Positions 30,027 through 40,820 are shown, numbered from the stretch's first letter. The stretch is 64,000 nucleotides of DNA from Pseudomonas sp. (GCF_030698175.1 NZ_JAUYNT010000002.1:1-64000), one strand, 5' to 3'. Program-made: numbers and translations. The notes: generated by a model from the letters alone, not told the origin.

Positions 30027-31802
30027 ATGATGCGCAGCCATTATTGCGGCCAGTTGAACGAAGCCCTGGACGGCCAGGAAATCACCCTTTGCGGTTGGGT
30101 CCACCGTCGTCGTGACCATGGTGGGGTGATTTTTCTCGATATTCGCGACCGTGAAGGTTTGGCCCAGGTGGTGTTCGACCCTGATCGCGCCGAAACCTTT
30201 GCCATCGCGGACCGCGTGCGCAGTGAATATGTGGTCAAAATCACCGGCAAGGTGCGCTTGCGCCCAGCCGGTGCCGGCAACGCCAACATGGCTTCCGGCG
30301 CGATTGAAGTGCTGGGCTATGAGCTGGAAGTGCTGAACGAGTCGGAAACTCCGCCGTTCCCACTGAATGAATACACCGACGTTGGCGAAGAGACCCGCCT
30401 GCGTTATCGCTTTATCGACCTGCGCCGCCCGGAAATGGCCGCCAAGTTGAAGCTGCGCTCCAGAGTCACCACCAGCATTCGTCGCTACCTGGACGAAAAT
30501 GGCTTCCTCGATGTGGAAACGCCGATCCTCACCCGCGCCACCCCAGAAGGCGCGCGTGACTATCTAGTACCGAGCCGCACCCACGCCGGCAGCTTCTTCG
30601 CCCTGCCGCAGTCGCCACAACTGTTTAAGCAGTTGTTGATGGTGGCCGGTTTCGACCGTTACTACCAGATTGCCAAGTGCTTCCGCGATGAAGACCTGCG
30701 CGCCGACCGCCAGCCGGAATTCACCCAGATCGACATCGAAACCAGCTTCCTCGATGAAGCCGAGATCATGGCGATCACCGAAAAAATGATCCGCCAGCTG
30801 TTCAAGGAAGTGCTAAACGTCGAGTTCGGCGAGCTGCCGCACATGACCCTGGCCGAAGCCATGCGCCGCTACGGTTCGGACAAGCCAGACCTGCGTAATC
30901 CGCTGGAATTGGTGGATGTTGCCGATCAGCTGCAAGAAGTCGACTTCAAGGTCTTCAGTGGCCCGGCCAACGACCCTAAGTGCCGCGTAACGGCCCTGCG
31001 CGTACCGGGCGGCGCCAGCATGCCGCGCAAGCAGATCGACGATTACACCAAGTTTGTCGGCATCTACGGCGCTCGCGGCTTGGCTTACATCAAGGTCAAC
31101 GAGCGCGCCAAAGGCGTCGAAGGCCTGCAGTCGCCAATCGTAAAAAACATCCCGCTGGATAATCTCAACGTGATCCTTGATCGGGTTGGCGCGGTAGACG
31201 GCGATATCGTGTTCTTTGGCGCCGACAAATTCAAAGTGGTCAGCGAAGCGCTGGGCGCACTGCGGATCAAACTCGGTCACGACCTGAATCTGCTGACCTG
31301 CGAATGGGCGCCGCTGTGGGTCGTAGATTTTCCGATGTTCGAGGAAAGCGACGACGGCAGCCTGACCGCCATGCACCACCCGTTCACCGCGCCGAGCTGC
31401 AGCCCAGAAGAGCTGGAGGCCAATCCGGCGGCCGCCCTGTCGCGCGCCTACGACATGGTGCTGAACGGCACCGAGTTGGGTGGCGGTTCGATTCGTATCC
31501 ACGACAAGTGCATGCAGCAGACCGTGTTCCGCGTGCTGGGCATCAGCGAAGAAGAGCAGCAAGAGAAGTTCGGCTTCCTGCTCGATGCGTTGAAGTACGG
31601 CGCACCGCCCCACGGTGGCCTGGCCTTTGGTCTGGACCGTCTGGTGATGCTGATGACCGGCGCCCAGTCGATTCGTGAAGTGATCGCCTTCCCGAAAACC
31701 CAGAGCGCCGCCTGCGTCATGACCCAGGCACCGGGTGCGGTGGATAACAAGGCGTTGCGTGAGTTGCACATCCGCTTGCGCGAGCAGCCGAAAGCCGAGT
31801 AA
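30027..31802 (+). CDS. aspS: Aspartyl-tRNA synthetase
   Basis: This 591-residue class IIb enzyme has an N-terminal OB anticodon-binding domain (about 1-110), motif 2 [18 protein letters not shown], a bacterial GAD insertion (about 285-420) and motif 3 [15 protein letters not shown]. The Pseudomonas enzyme is known to be non-discriminating, aspartylating tRNA-Asn for GatCAB; that is inferred here from family only. Two consecutive ATGs (30027, 30030) can start it. Confidence 0.97.
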   Translation: MMRSHYCGQLNEALDGQEITLCGWVHRRRDHGGVIFLDIRDREGLAQVVFDPDRAETFAIADRVRSEYVVKITGKVRLRPAGAGNANMASGAIEVLGYELEVLNESETPPFPLNEYTDVGEETRLRYRFIDLRRPEMAAKLKLRSRVTTSIRRYLDENGFLDVETPILTRATPEGARDYLVPSRTHAGSFFALPQSPQLFKQLLMVAGFDRYYQIAKCFRDEDLRADRQPEFTQIDIETSFLDEAEIMAITEKMIRQLFKEVLNVEFGELPHMTLAEAMRRYGSDKPDLRNPLELVDVADQLQEVDFKVFSGPANDPKCRVTALRVPGGASMPRKQIDDYTKFVGIYGARGLAYIKVNERAKGVEGLQSPIVKNIPLDNLNVILDRVGAVDGDIVFFGADKFKVVSEALGALRIKLGHDLNLLTCEWAPLWVVDFPMFEESDDGSLTAMHHPFTAPSCSPEELEANPAAALSRAYDMVLNGTELGGGSIRIHDKCMQQTVFRVLGISEEEQQEKFGFLLDALKYGAPPHGGLAFGLDRLVMLMTGAQSIREVIAFPKTQSAACVMTQAPGAVDNKALRELHIRLREQPKAE

Positions 31803-31823
31803 CGGCTTGGCGGTGTTGCGTCG

Positions 31824-31860
31824 AACCCGCTTGCTAGATGCTGTCTACAAGCGGGTTCCT
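31824..31860 (+). terminator. Hairpin, possible terminator after aspS
   Basis: AACCCGCTTG (31824-31833) pairs with CAAGCGGGTT (31848-31857), giving a 10-bp stem. The following CCTTGT is not a strong T tract, so it may act as a weak terminator or processing hairpin before yebC. Confidence 0.5.
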
Positions 31861-31906
31861 TGTATCTGCATGAGTTGATATTTAATCGTTAAGAATGGGG
31901 TGAGTT

Positions 31907-32653
31907 ATGGCTGGTCATTCCAAATGGGCCAACATCAAGCACCGCAAAGGGCGCCAAGACGCCAAGCGCGGCAAGATTTTCACCAAGCTGATTCGTGAGC
32001 TGACGGTCGCGGCCAAGGGCGGTGCGCTGGTGGCGGAAAATCCGCGCCTGCGATTGGCGGTGGATAAAGCCCTGACCGCCAACATGACCCGCGACACCAT
32101 CGACCGTGCCGTCGCCCGTGGCGCCGGCAACACCGATGGCGATAACGTCGAAGAGCTCAGTTACGAGGGTTACGCGCCCAATGGCGTCGCGGTGTTTGTC
32201 GAAACCATGACCGACAACCGCAATCGCACCGCAGCCGCGGTGCGGCATGCCTTTGTTAAGTGTGGCGGTAATCTGGGTACCGACGGTTCGGTGGCCTATA
32301 TGTTCGACCGTAAAGGCCAGATCAGCTTCGCCCCGGGCGTGAATGAAGATGCCTTGCTGGAAGCGGCGTTGGAGGCGGGTGCCGATGACGTGGTGGTGGC
32401 CGATGATGGCTCGGCAGAGGTGTACACCTCCTTTAGCGACTTTCACTCGGTCAACGAGGCGCTGGCAGCGGCGGGTTTCAAAGGTGATGAGGCCGAAATG
32501 GCGATGATTCCATCGATCATGACCCCGATTACCGAGCTTGAGGTCGCCCAAAAGGTGCTCAGGCTGATTGACATGCTGGAAGACCTGGATGACGTGCAGA
32601 GCGTCTACCACAACGCCGAAATTGCCGATGAGCTGATAGATCAGTTGGACTGA
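31907..32653 (+). CDS. yebC: YebC/PmpR-family (TACO1-like) regulator
   Basis: The 248-residue protein has the family N-terminus [20 protein letters not shown] and three-domain layout. Homologues bind DNA or act in translation of proline-rich or stalling sequences; the P. aeruginosa member (PmpR) represses pqsR. Which role applies here is not visible. It lies between aspS and ruvC as in PAO1. Confidence 0.93.
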   Translation: MAGHSKWANIKHRKGRQDAKRGKIFTKLIRELTVAAKGGALVAENPRLRLAVDKALTANMTRDTIDRAVARGAGNTDGDNVEELSYEGYAPNGVAVFVETMTDNRNRTAAAVRHAFVKCGGNLGTDGSVAYMFDRKGQISFAPGVNEDALLEAALEAGADDVVVADDGSAEVYTSFSDFHSVNEALAAAGFKGDEAEMAMIPSIMTPITELEVAQKVLRLIDMLEDLDDVQSVYHNAEIADELIDQLD

Positions 32654-32670
32654 TACTGCTGGCGGTGCAC

Positions 32671-32707
32671 AAACCGGAAGTTGCCTTAGGCGCTTCCGGT
32701 TTTTTTA
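32671..32707 (+). terminator. Rho-independent terminator after yebC
   Basis: AAACCGGAAG (32671-32680) pairs with CTTCCGGT ending at 32700 and is followed by TTTTTTT. It separates yebC from the ruvC promoter. Confidence 0.88.
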
Positions 32708-32719
32708 TGCTTGCTGCGA

Positions 32720-32748
32720 GTGACGCCGTCGCCGGGACTCCCTATACT
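32720..32748 (+). promoter_or_regulatory. Candidate sigma-70 promoter for ruvC
   Basis: GTGACG (32720-32725) and TATACT (32743-32748) are separated by 17 bases. The LexA box begins seven bases after the -10, over the probable transcription start. Confidence 0.5.
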
Positions 32749-32754
32749 CGCAAG

Positions 32755-32770
32755 CTGGATATATAAACAG
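32755..32770 (+). promoter_or_regulatory. LexA (SOS) box upstream of ruvC
   Basis: CTGGATATATAAACAG fits CTG-N10-CAG with an alternating AT interior, close to the consensus CTGTATATATATACAG. It lies 28 bases before the ruvC ATG and just downstream of a plausible -10, where bound LexA would block transcription. It implies SOS control of ruvC and probably ruvAB. Confidence 0.75.
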
Positions 32771-32797
32771 TATGGCGCTTTAAGTGAGTGAACGGGC

Positions 32798-33322
32798 ATG
32801 ACGCTGATTTTGGGTATAGACCCTGGCTCGCGGATCACCGGTTACGGCGTGGTCCGGGATCTTGGGCGTGGTTGCGAATACGTGGCTTCTGGCTGCATTC
32901 GCACGGGCAGCGGGCCGCTGCCGGAGCGCTTGCAGATCGTCTTTCGCGGCGTGCGCGAGGTGATTCAAAGCTTTGAGCCGATCACCATGGGCATTGAGCA
33001 GGTGTTTATGGCCAAGAACGCCGACTCGGCGCTCAAGCTCGGTCAGGCCCGTGGCGCGGCCATAGTGGCGGCGGCCGAAGCTGGTCTGGAGATTGCCGAA
33101 TACACTGCCACCCAGGTGAAGCAGGCAGTCACCGGCAGCGGCGGGGCGGCCAAGGAACAGGTGCAGTTAATGGTCATGCACCTGCTAAAGCTCACGCAAA
33201 AGCCGCAAATCGATGCCTCCGACGCCTTGGCGATTGCCCTTTGTCATGCCCATAGCCGGCAAAGTCTGCTGGCCCATGGCCTGCTCGGCGCGCGCAGCCG
33301 AGGCGGGCGCCTGCGTTTATAA
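32798..33322 (+). CDS. ruvC: Holliday junction resolvase RuvC
   Basis: The 174-residue endonuclease resolves Holliday junctions with RuvAB. The first catalytic aspartate is D7 in [10 protein letters not shown], the glutamate is in [11 protein letters not shown], and the C-terminal aspartates are in [14 protein letters not shown]. It leads a ruvC-ruvA-ruvB cluster. Confidence 0.97.
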   Translation: MTLILGIDPGSRITGYGVVRDLGRGCEYVASGCIRTGSGPLPERLQIVFRGVREVIQSFEPITMGIEQVFMAKNADSALKLGQARGAAIVAAAEAGLEIAEYTATQVKQAVTGSGGAAKEQVQLMVMHLLKLTQKPQIDASDALAIALCHAHSRQSLLAHGLLGARSRGGRLRL

Positions 33323-33367
33323 ACCCCGCATTCAAGTTATGGCTGTCTTTAAGTTAAGGAAATCTCT

Positions 33368-33973
33368 GTGATTGGACGCTTGCGTGGCACCCTGGTGGAG
33401 AAACAGCCACCGCACCTGATACTGGATGTAAACGGCGTTGGCTATGAGCTGGAAGTGCCGATGACCACCCTATATCGCTTGCCGGCGGTCGGCGAGGCGT
33501 TGATTTTGCATACCCATCTGGTGGTGCGCGAAGATGCCCAGCTGCTCTATGGCTTCGCCGATAAACGTGATCGGCAGCTGTTTCGTGAGCTGATTCGGCT
33601 CAATGGCGTCGGTCCGAAGCTGGCGCTGGCGCTGATGTCCAGCCTTACGGTGGATGAGTTGGTGCGTTGCGTGCAGGCGCAAGACACCTCGGTGCTGGTG
33701 AAAATCCCTGGGGTCGGCAAGAAAACCGCCGAGCGCCTGCTGGTCGAACTTAAGGACCGCTTCAATGCCTGGGAGACTTTGCCCGGCATGGGCGATCTGG
33801 GGATTGAACCTAGTGCTGGCGCGCCAGTCTCAAATGCGGAGAATGATGCCCTGAGTGCGTTACTCTCGCTGGGCTACAAGCCGCAGGAAGCCAGTCGCGC
33901 CGTGGCTGCAGTCAAGGAAGATGGCCTGTCCAGTGAAGACTTAATCCGCCGTGCTCTTAAAGGTATGGGCTAG
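33368..33973 (+). CDS. ruvA: Holliday junction DNA helicase subunit RuvA
   Basis: RuvA tetramers bind the four-way junction and load RuvB. The 201-residue product starts with GTG (33368; [16 protein letters not shown]), has helix-hairpin-helix motifs [12 protein letters not shown] and [12 protein letters not shown], and a C-terminal RuvB-contacting domain. It lies 45 bases after ruvC. Confidence 0.97.
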   Translation: MIGRLRGTLVEKQPPHLILDVNGVGYELEVPMTTLYRLPAVGEALILHTHLVVREDAQLLYGFADKRDRQLFRELIRLNGVGPKLALALMSSLTVDELVRCVQAQDTSVLVKIPGVGKKTAERLLVELKDRFNAWETLPGMGDLGIEPSAGAPVSNAENDALSALLSLGYKPQEASRAVAAVKEDGLSSEDLIRRALKGMG

Positions 33974-34020
33974 CCCCTCATCTATGACTCTTTATATGTG
34001 CCTTTTATGTGTAAGCAGCC

Positions 34021-35076
34021 ATGCTAGACGCTGATCGTCTGATTACCGCGACCGCCAACCCGCGCGAGCGCGAAGAGCAGCAAGACCGCGCTATTCGCCC
34101 GCTCAAGCTGGCCGAATACATTGGTCAGCCGGCTGTGCGCGAACAAATGGAGTTGTTTATCCAAGCGGCGCGCGGACGTAACGAGGCGCTCGATCACACC
34201 CTGATTTTCGGCCCGCCTGGGCTGGGTAAGACCACTCTGGCCAATATCATTGCCCAGGAGCTGGGCGTGTCGATCAAAAGCACCTCGGGCCCGGTGCTGG
34301 AGCGCCCCGGCGACTTGGCGGCGATGCTGACCAACCTGGAGTCGGGCGATGTGCTCTTTATCGATGAAATCCATCGCCTGTCGCCAATAGTCGAAGAAAT
34401 CCTCTATCCGGCCATGGAGGATTTCCAGCTCGACATCATGATCGGTGAAGGCCCTGCGGCGCGTTCGATCAAGCTGGACCTGCCGCCCTTCACCCTGGTT
34501 GGCGCCACCACCCGCGCCGGCATGCTGACCAATCCGCTGCGTGACCGCTTCGGCATTGTGCAGCGGCTGGAGTTTTACAGCGTGGTCGACTTGACCACCA
34601 TCGTCACCCGCTCGGCGCGCATTCTGGGCTTGCCGATTGATCAGGCTGGCGCCTTTGAAATTGCCCGGCGTGCCCGCGGCACGCCGCGAATCGCCAACCG
34701 CTTGTTGCGCCGCGTGCGTGATTACGCCCAGGTGCGCGCCCAAGGCGAGATTACCCAGATAATTGCCAACCTGGCGCTGAACTTGCTGGCCGTTGATGAG
34801 CACGGCTTCGACCAGCAAGATCGGCGCTTGCTGCTGACCATGATCGAGAAGTTCGATGGTGGCCCGGTCGGCATCGATAGCTTGGCAGCGGCGATTAGCG
34901 AGGAACGCCACACCATTGAAGATGTGTTGGAACCCTATTTGATCCAGCAGGGGTATATCATGCGCACCCCGCGCGGTCGGGTGGTCACCCGTCATGCGTA
35001 TTTGCACTTTGGCTTGAATATTCCAGCGCGATTGGGCGATTTGCCGTCCGTCGAGCTGGCCGCGGATGAGCAGTAA
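34021..35076 (+). CDS. ruvB: Holliday junction branch-migration motor RuvB
   Basis: RuvB is the AAA+ motor of branch migration. The 351-residue product has Walker [10 protein letters not shown], Walker [11 protein letters not shown], sensor 1 GATTRAG and a C-terminal winged helix with [14 protein letters not shown]. It is 47 bases after ruvA. Confidence 0.97.
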   Translation: MLDADRLITATANPREREEQQDRAIRPLKLAEYIGQPAVREQMELFIQAARGRNEALDHTLIFGPPGLGKTTLANIIAQELGVSIKSTSGPVLERPGDLAAMLTNLESGDVLFIDEIHRLSPIVEEILYPAMEDFQLDIMIGEGPAARSIKLDLPPFTLVGATTRAGMLTNPLRDRFGIVQRLEFYSVVDLTTIVTRSARILGLPIDQAGAFEIARRARGTPRIANRLLRRVRDYAQVRAQGEITQIIANLALNLLAVDEHGFDQQDRRLLLTMIEKFDGGPVGIDSLAAAISEERHTIEDVLEPYLIQQGYIMRTPRGRVVTRHAYLHFGLNIPARLGDLPSVELAADEQ

Positions 35077-35132
35077 CGGGACACAATCAGTTGCAGATGC
35101 CGATTGGCAAGCCGGGGAGTAAGCACTAGAGT

Positions 35133-35585
35133 ATGCGCGCGCAAAACCAAGGGCAGCCATTTGCCCATCGCTGTCGGGTGTATTTCGAAGATACCGATGC
35201 CGGTGGCATCGTTTACTACGTCAATTACCTCAAGTTTATGGAGCGGGCGCGCACCGAATTGCTGCGCGCCAGTGGTTTTGCTCAGTCGCAATTGGCCGAT
35301 CAAGGTATTTTGTTTGTGGTGCATTCGTGCGAGGCGCGTTATTTCGTGCCGGCGCGTTTGGATGATGAGCTGTTAGTCAGTGCCGATGTAATCGAATTAA
35401 ACCGTGCCAGCCTGCGCTTTCGTCAACAGGTAAGGCGGGCTGCGGATAACGTACTGCTCTGCGAAGGGCAGTTTCTGGTGGCCTGTGTGCGCGCCGATAG
35501 TTTCAAACCCCGGGCCATTCCGGCGACGCTGAATGCGGCATTTGCCAGCAACAGCGGCGCCGGTCAGCCCAGTGCAGGAGAGTAA
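35133..35585 (+). CDS. ybgC: Tol-Pal-associated acyl-CoA thioesterase YbgC
   Basis: The hotdog-fold protein of 150 residues has the 4HBT catalytic motif [16 protein letters not shown] with its aspartate. YbgC hydrolyses acyl-CoA and sits at the head of the tol operon in many proteobacteria. Its stop is two bases from the tolQ GTG. Confidence 0.94.
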   Translation: MRAQNQGQPFAHRCRVYFEDTDAGGIVYYVNYLKFMERARTELLRASGFAQSQLADQGILFVVHSCEARYFVPARLDDELLVSADVIELNRASLRFRQQVRRAADNVLLCEGQFLVACVRADSFKPRAIPATLNAAFASNSGAGQPSAGE

Positions 35586-35587
35586 GC

Positions 35588-36283
35588 GTGGAAGCCAACG
35601 CCGTAGACCATTCCTCCATGTGGAGCCTGATCAGCAACGCCAGTGTGGTGGTGCAATTGGTCATGCTGATTCTGGTGGCTGCATCGGTCACCTCATGGGT
35701 GATGATTTTTCAGCGCAGCAATATGCTGCGCGCCGCCAAGCGTGCGCTGGACAACTTCGACGAGCGCTTCTGGTCGGGTATCGATCTGTCCAAACTGTAT
35801 CGCCAGGCAGGCAGCAATCCAGACCCGGATTCGGGCGTTGAGCAGATTTTTCGCGCCGGCTTTAAAGAGTTCTCCCGTCTGCGTCAGCAGGCGGGTGTTG
35901 ATCCTGCGGCGGTGATGGAGGGTGTGGCGCGGGCCATGCGCGTGGCCATCTCGCGCGAAGAAGAAAAGCTCGATCAAGGTTTGCCATTTTTGGCCACGGT
36001 AGGTTCCACCAGTCCCTATATCGGCCTGTTTGGTACCGTGTGGGGGATCATGAATTCCTTCCGTGGTTTAGCCACAGCCCAGCAAGCTACCTTGGCCACT
36101 GTCGCGCCGGGTATTGCCGAGGCCTTGATTGCTACGGCAATCGGTCTGTTTGCGGCCATTCCGGCGGTAATCGCCTACAACCGCTTCGCCGCCCAAAGCG
36201 AAATGCTGATCGGTCGTTATTACACCTTTGCCGACGAATTCCAGGCGATTCTGCATCGCAAGGTTCACACCAGTGATGAGTAG
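35588..36283 (+). CDS. tolQ: TolQ inner-membrane channel-like protein
   Basis: TolQ (231 residues, GTG start) is the MotA/ExbB-type subunit of the Tol-Pal proton-driven complex. Three membrane segments lie at about 17-37, 137-157 and 172-192. The conserved segment TVGSTSPYIGLFGTVWGIMN is present. The 3' end is partly duplicated downstream (see 36235-36355). Confidence 0.96.
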   Translation: MEANAVDHSSMWSLISNASVVVQLVMLILVAASVTSWVMIFQRSNMLRAAKRALDNFDERFWSGIDLSKLYRQAGSNPDPDSGVEQIFRAGFKEFSRLRQQAGVDPAAVMEGVARAMRVAISREEEKLDQGLPFLATVGSTSPYIGLFGTVWGIMNSFRGLATAQQATLATVAPGIAEALIATAIGLFAAIPAVIAYNRFAAQSEMLIGRYYTFADEFQAILHRKVHTSDE

Positions 36284-36355
36284 GTGCGTTGTGGCGGGCG
36301 ATGAGTTCCAGGGCAATATGTTCCGCACGGCAAGGTTCACACCAGCGATGAATAA
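36235..36355 (+). repeat. Partial duplication of the tolQ 3' end
   Basis: The tolQ end GCAAGGTTCACACCAGTGAT (followed by GAGTAG, 36258-36283) recurs as GCAAGGTTCACACCAGCGAT (followed by GAATAA, 36330-36355), and sequence up to 25 bases upstream of each is also alike. The second copy is noncoding spacer before tolR. It looks like a short tandem duplication that has diverged. Confidence 0.8.
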
Positions 36356-36404
36356 CAACGCTGCTGTTTCTATCGGCCTGCAACCTATGGGTAAGTGCTA
36401 AGTC

Positions 36405-36863
36405 ATGGCCAGAGTTCGCCAGAAACGTAAACCCCACGCGGAAATGAACGTGGTGCCTTACATCGACGTGATGTTGGTGCTGCTGGTTATTTTCATGGTG
36501 ACTGCGCCGATGATGAACCAAGGCGTGAAAGTCGATCTGCCCAAGGTCGGTAGCGAGGCTTTGCAGCAGGATAACAACGCGCAAGTGCTGACGATCTCGA
36601 TCAAGGCCGACAAAACTTTTTACTGGAATTTCGGTAAGGAAGTCGACACTGACGCCAAGAGCGCGCTGGATAAGGCGCTGACGCTACCGCAAATGACCGC
36701 TGCGGTTAAAGGGATCATGGGCGAGAACAGCCGCCAAGGTAAACCGGTGCAGGTCATGCTGCGTGGCGATAAAACCCTCGCCTACGAAACGGTGATGGCG
36801 GCCATGGGTGGCTTGCAACAGGCTGGCGTCGGCAACGTCGGGCTGATTACCGAGGCTCCTTGA
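36405..36863 (+). CDS. tolR: TolR inner-membrane protein
   Basis: TolR (152 residues) is the ExbD/MotB-type subunit. The single membrane helix contains the proton-path aspartate in VPYIDVMLVLLVIFMVTAP. A periplasmic domain follows. Its stop overlaps the tolA ATG (TGATG). Confidence 0.96.
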   Translation: MARVRQKRKPHAEMNVVPYIDVMLVLLVIFMVTAPMMNQGVKVDLPKVGSEALQQDNNAQVLTISIKADKTFYWNFGKEVDTDAKSALDKALTLPQMTAAVKGIMGENSRQGKPVQVMLRGDKTLAYETVMAAMGGLQQAGVGNVGLITEAP

Positions 36864-37897
36864 TGCGTTGGCAGCCCGAACGGTCACCCGCAGAGAACTA
36901 TTTTTGGCCGATTATCTGGGCCGTAGCTTTTCATGTGCTGATGTTTGCCATGTTGTTTGTCAGTTTTGCCATGACCCCTGATCTGCCGCCCGCGCGGCCA
37001 GTGGTGCAGGCGACCCTGTATAAACTCAAGTCGCAGAGCAAGGCGACGGTGCAAACCAATCAGAAAATTGCTGGTGAGGCGGTCAAGACCAAAGCGCCGA
37101 CCAATCAAACCGAGCAACTTGAACAAAAGAAAAACGAACAAGAAAAACTCGAAGTGGCCAAGGCTGCAGAAGAGGCTAAAGCCGACGCCAAGGCTGAGGC
37201 GGTGAAAGAGGCTGCGGCCGCCAAGCAAGAAGCGGCCGAGACGAAGAAGGTCGAAGAAGCTGCCAAGGCGGCCGAAGTCAAAGAATTAGCCGACGTCGCC
37301 AAGAAAAAGACCGAAGAAGAAAAGAAAAAAGCCGAAGCCGAAGCGCAGAAGAAAAAAGCCGCCGACGACGCCAAGAAGAAAAAGACCGAAGACGACGCCA
37401 AAAAGAAGGCCGCAGAAGAGGCCAAGAAGAAATCCACCGAGGCCGACAAAAAGAAAGCTGCCGACGCCGCGAAGAAGAAAACCGCCGCCGAGGCGGCCAA
37501 GCGCAAGGCTGCAGAAGACAAGAAGGCCCAGGCCTTGGCCGAGTTGCTTTCCGAAAGTACCGATTACCAGCAGGCCATCGCCGACACACAAGGAGATGAA
37601 GTTGCCGGCAGTTTGGATGACTTGATTGTTAAACTGGTTAGCGATAACTGGACCCGTCCGCCTTCTGCCCGTAATGGTATGAGCGTAGAAGTACAGATAG
37701 AGATGCTCCCCGATGGCACCATTACCGGTGCCAGCGTGACCCGCTCCAGCGGTGATGCGGCTTTCGATGGCTCGGCCGTGTCGGCCGTGCGTAAAGTGGG
37801 TCGTGTCCCTGAAATGCAGCAATTAGACCGTGCAACTTTTGATCAGCTGTATCGCCAACGGCGTGCGGTCTTTAAACCGGAGGATTTGAGCCTGTGA
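36863..37897 (+). CDS. tolA: TolA envelope-spanning protein
   Basis: TolA (344 residues) links the TolQR motor to TolB/Pal. It has one membrane helix (about 12-34), a long Ala/Lys/Glu-rich helical domain II (about 70-225) built from repeats such as [11 protein letters not shown], and a globular C-terminal domain (about 230-344; [19 protein letters not shown], then LPDGTI). The A-rich purine composition of domain II is normal for tolA. The stop overlaps the tolB GTG. Confidence 0.95.
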   Translation: MRWQPERSPAENYFWPIIWAVAFHVLMFAMLFVSFAMTPDLPPARPVVQATLYKLKSQSKATVQTNQKIAGEAVKTKAPTNQTEQLEQKKNEQEKLEVAKAAEEAKADAKAEAVKEAAAAKQEAAETKKVEEAAKAAEVKELADVAKKKTEEEKKKAEAEAQKKKAADDAKKKKTEDDAKKKAAEEAKKKSTEADKKKAADAAKKKTAAEAAKRKAAEDKKAQALAELLSESTDYQQAIADTQGDEVAGSLDDLIVKLVSDNWTRPPSARNGMSVEVQIEMLPDGTITGASVTRSSGDAAFDGSAVSAVRKVGRVPEMQQLDRATFDQLYRQRRAVFKPEDLSL

Positions 37898-39195
37898 CTA
37901 CCCTGATTCGTATCGCCTTGCTGGGCCTGCTGTTGCTGGCGAGCGCCGTGCAAGCGGCAGACCCGCTGGTTATTTCCGGCGGTAATGACCGCGCCATCCC
38001 GATCGCGGTAGTGCCCTTCGGCTGGCAAGGCGGCACCGTGTTGCCAGAAAACATGGCCGAGATCATCGGCAATGACCTGCGCAACTCCGGCACTTTCGAG
38101 CCGATTCCCGCGCAAAACATGATCAGCTTGCCGACCCAAGCCTCCGAGGTGATTTTCCGCGACTGGAAGGCTTTGGGTGCGCAGTTCGTTATGGTCGGCA
38201 GCATAGTGCCGGATGGTGGGCGTTTGCAGGTGCAATTTGCGCTGTTTAACGTGGCTACCGAGCAGCAAGTGATGGCCGGCAATGTCAGCGGCAGCGTCGA
38301 GCAATTGCGCGATATGGCGCACTTTGTCTCCGATCAGGCGTTTGAGAAGCTGACCGGCATTAAAGGCGCGTTCTCAACTCGTTTGCTGTTCGTTACTGCC
38401 GAGCGTTTCTCGGTGGATAACACTCGTTACAGCTTGCAACGCGCCGACTACGACGGTGCCCGTGCAGTCACCCTGCTGCAATCGCGTGAGCCCATCTTGT
38501 CGCCGAGTTTTGCTGCCGACGGTAAGCGCATTGCCTATGTGTCTTTCGAGCAGAAGCGCCCGCGGATCTTTATTCAGTACATCGATACCGGTCGGCGCGA
38601 GCAGATTACCAACTTTGAAGGCTTGAACGGCGCCCCCGCCTGGTCGCCGGATGGTTCGCGCCTGGCGTTCGTGCTGTCCAAAGACGGTAACCCGGAGATT
38701 TACGTGATGAATCTGGCCAGCCGCCAGTTGCAGCGCGTGACCAATCACTTTGGTATCGATACCGAACCTTTTTGGGGTAAAGATGGCCAGACCATCTACT
38801 TCACCTCGGATCGCGCCGGCAAGCCGCAAATCTACAAGATGAATATCGCCAGCGGCGCAGTTGAACGGGTGACCTTTATCGGTAACTACAACGCCAATCC
38901 AAAGCTGTCGGCCGATGAGAAAACCCTGGTAATGGTGCACCGCCAAGAGGGTTATGCAGTATTCCGCGTGGCTGCGCAGGATCTGACCCGTGGCACGGTG
39001 AAGATTCTGACTCAGACCAGTCTGGATGAGTCGCCCACTGTCGCCCCTAATGGCACCATGGTAATCTACGCCACCCGCCAAGAAGGCCGCGGCGTAGTGG
39101 TTCTAGCGTCGATCAATGGCCGCGTGAAAATACCGCTGCCAATTGCCGCCCAAGGTGAAATCCGCGAACCTTCGTGGTCCCCCTATCTCAAATGA
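37894..39195 (+). CDS. tolB: Periplasmic Tol-Pal protein TolB
   Basis: TolB (433 residues) has a signal peptide (about 1-22, ending VQAAD), an N-terminal alpha/beta domain and a six-bladed beta-propeller with [15 protein letters not shown] repeats. It binds Pal and TolA. GTG at 37894 overlaps the tolA stop (GTGA). Confidence 0.96.
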   Translation: MTTLIRIALLGLLLLASAVQAADPLVISGGNDRAIPIAVVPFGWQGGTVLPENMAEIIGNDLRNSGTFEPIPAQNMISLPTQASEVIFRDWKALGAQFVMVGSIVPDGGRLQVQFALFNVATEQQVMAGNVSGSVEQLRDMAHFVSDQAFEKLTGIKGAFSTRLLFVTAERFSVDNTRYSLQRADYDGARAVTLLQSREPILSPSFAADGKRIAYVSFEQKRPRIFIQYIDTGRREQITNFEGLNGAPAWSPDGSRLAFVLSKDGNPEIYVMNLASRQLQRVTNHFGIDTEPFWGKDGQTIYFTSDRAGKPQIYKMNIASGAVERVTFIGNYNANPKLSADEKTLVMVHRQEGYAVFRVAAQDLTRGTVKILTQTSLDESPTVAPNGTMVIYATRQEGRGVVVLASINGRVKIPLPIAAQGEIREPSWSPYLK

Positions 39196-39244
39196 AACAA
39201 CCAGCCTTTGGGCTTATTAACTAAAACTCACAAGGAGTTAAACG

Positions 39245-39745
39245 ATGGAAATGCTGAAATTTGGCAAACTTGCTGCACTGGCTTTGACTCTGGCAGTAGC
39301 TGCTGGTTGCTCGTCGAAAGGCGCTGAAAACACTGGCGAAGGTACCAATCCTAACAATGGCTACGACGCCAGCACACAAGGTTCGGGCACCGACGGCATG
39401 CTGGCTGATGAAGCTGCTCTGCGCGCTATCACCACTTTCTATTTTGCTTATGACAGCTCGGATCTGCTGCCAGAAGCCATGCGCGCCCTTGATGTGCACG
39501 CTAAAGACTTGAAAGGCGACGGTTCGCGCGTTGTTCTGCAAGGCAACACCGATGAGCGCGGCACCCGTGAATACAACATGGCTCTGGGCGAGCGTCGTGG
39601 TATGGCCGTACAGCGCTACCTAGTGCTGCAAGGCGTTTCGCCAGCTCAGCTGGAAGTGGTTTCTTACGGTGAAGAGCGTCCAGCTGCCACCGGTAGCGAC
39701 GAAGAAAGCATGGCGCAAAACCGCCGTGTAAACCTGGTTAAGTAA
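39245..39745 (+). CDS. pal: Peptidoglycan-associated lipoprotein Pal (OprL)
   Basis: The 166-residue lipoprotein has lipobox LAVAAGC and an OmpA-like peptidoglycan-binding domain with [29 protein letters not shown] and [10 protein letters not shown]. It anchors the outer membrane to peptidoglycan. An AAGGAG RBS precedes it. Confidence 0.97.
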   Translation: MEMLKFGKLAALALTLAVAAGCSSKGAENTGEGTNPNNGYDASTQGSGTDGMLADEAALRAITTFYFAYDSSDLLPEAMRALDVHAKDLKGDGSRVVLQGNTDERGTREYNMALGERRGMAVQRYLVLQGVSPAQLEVVSYGEERPAATGSDEESMAQNRRVNLVK

Positions 39746-39751
39746 TTAGCC

Positions 39752-40564
39752 ATGTTTAAGTGTCAGCGTGCTTTAGCTGTTTTGGTCCTTAGCTTGCCGC
39801 TTGCGGCATTGGCTGAGATCCCCGTGGGCGATAACTCTGCAGCCTCTGGCAGCAGTGGTTATCCGCCCGCAGGTTATGGCACGTCTGGCGCCTATGCAGA
39901 GGGCGGGGCAGCAGCCCCGGCCTCAGCGCAAGGCCAGCTGTTTCTGCAGTTGCAACAGATGCAGCAAGAACTCGGTCAGCTGCGTGGCATGCTGGAAGAG
40001 CAGCAAAACGAGATTCAACGTTTAAAACAAGAAGGTCTGGAGCGTTATCAGTCTCTCGATCAGCGGTTGTCCGGCGGTGCTATAGGCGCCCCAGCAACGC
40101 AAAATTCCCCGGCTGCTGGCGCGATTAACGCCGCTGGCAGCCCCGCTGCACCGGTGGCTAATGCACCTGCTAGCAACGAACCTGGCGATCCAGCCAAAGA
40201 AAAGCTCTATTACGACGCCTCCTTTGAGCTGATCAAAACCAAGGACTTCGACAAAGCCAGTCAGGCCTTTGAGGCCTTCCTGCGCAAATACCCAAGCAGT
40301 CAGTACGCCGGTAATGCCCAGTATTGGTTGGGTGAGGTGAATGTCGCTCAGGGCCGTTTGCAGGCCGCCGGGCAAGCCTTTGCCAAGGTCAGCCAGAACT
40401 ATCCAAGCCACACCAAAGTGCCGGACTCGTTATACAAACTGGGCGATGTCGAACTGCGCTTGGGCAACCTGGATAAAGCCAAGGGGATATTCCAGCAAGT
40501 GATTGCGCAGTATCCAACCAGTTCGGCGGCGCAGTTGGCGCAGCGTGAGTTGAAGCGTTTGTAA
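39752..40564 (+). CDS. cpoB: Cell division coordinator CpoB (YbgF)
   Basis: CpoB (270 residues) has a signal peptide (about 1-21), a coiled coil (about 68-105), a low-complexity linker and three TPR motifs at the C-terminus (SFELIKTKDFDKASQAFEAF...). It coordinates PBP1B activity with Tol during division in E. coli. It ends the tol-pal operon six bases after pal. Confidence 0.93.
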   Translation: MFKCQRALAVLVLSLPLAALAEIPVGDNSAASGSSGYPPAGYGTSGAYAEGGAAAPASAQGQLFLQLQQMQQELGQLRGMLEEQQNEIQRLKQEGLERYQSLDQRLSGGAIGAPATQNSPAAGAINAAGSPAAPVANAPASNEPGDPAKEKLYYDASFELIKTKDFDKASQAFEAFLRKYPSSQYAGNAQYWLGEVNVAQGRLQAAGQAFAKVSQNYPSHTKVPDSLYKLGDVELRLGNLDKAKGIFQQVIAQYPTSSAAQLAQRELKRL

Positions 40565-40614
40565 TCAAGACGCCTTACGGGGCTGGCCAGATGATCAAGA
40601 AAGCCCGCGCCTGT

Positions 40615-40754
40615 CAGACTGTGTGAAAACTACTGCGCTCGGTTATGCCGCGTTAAAAACAGGCTCGGACTGCTCATTTACAACTCGTAAACTCCGCGTC
40701 CTCGCCTGTTTTTGCCTTGCCTAACCTTCGCTCGCTACGTTTTCACACGGTCTG
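40615..40754. repeat. MITE-like imperfect palindrome
   Basis: The 140-base segment has terminal inverted repeats CAGACTGTGTGAAAAC (40615-40630) and GTTTTCACACGGTCTG (40739-40754), matching at 15 of 16 bases. An inner inverted repeat AAAAACAGGC / GCCTGTTTTT lies at 40655-40664 and 40704-40713. It has no ORF and differs from the GGCTATGT family. It occupies the gap between cpoB and queE. Confidence 0.7.
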
Positions 40755-40820
40755 CTGTCGCGGGTTTTTTATGGCCCGCCATCTCTGGCGGCCACCCTGC
40801 GGGCCGTCGCTGCGCGACGT

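Noticed and set aside
37100..37530. Low-complexity A/G-rich tract as a possible repeat or CRISPR-like array
   Set aside because: It is the Ala/Lys/Glu helical domain of tolA, in frame, with irregular unit length and no spacers.
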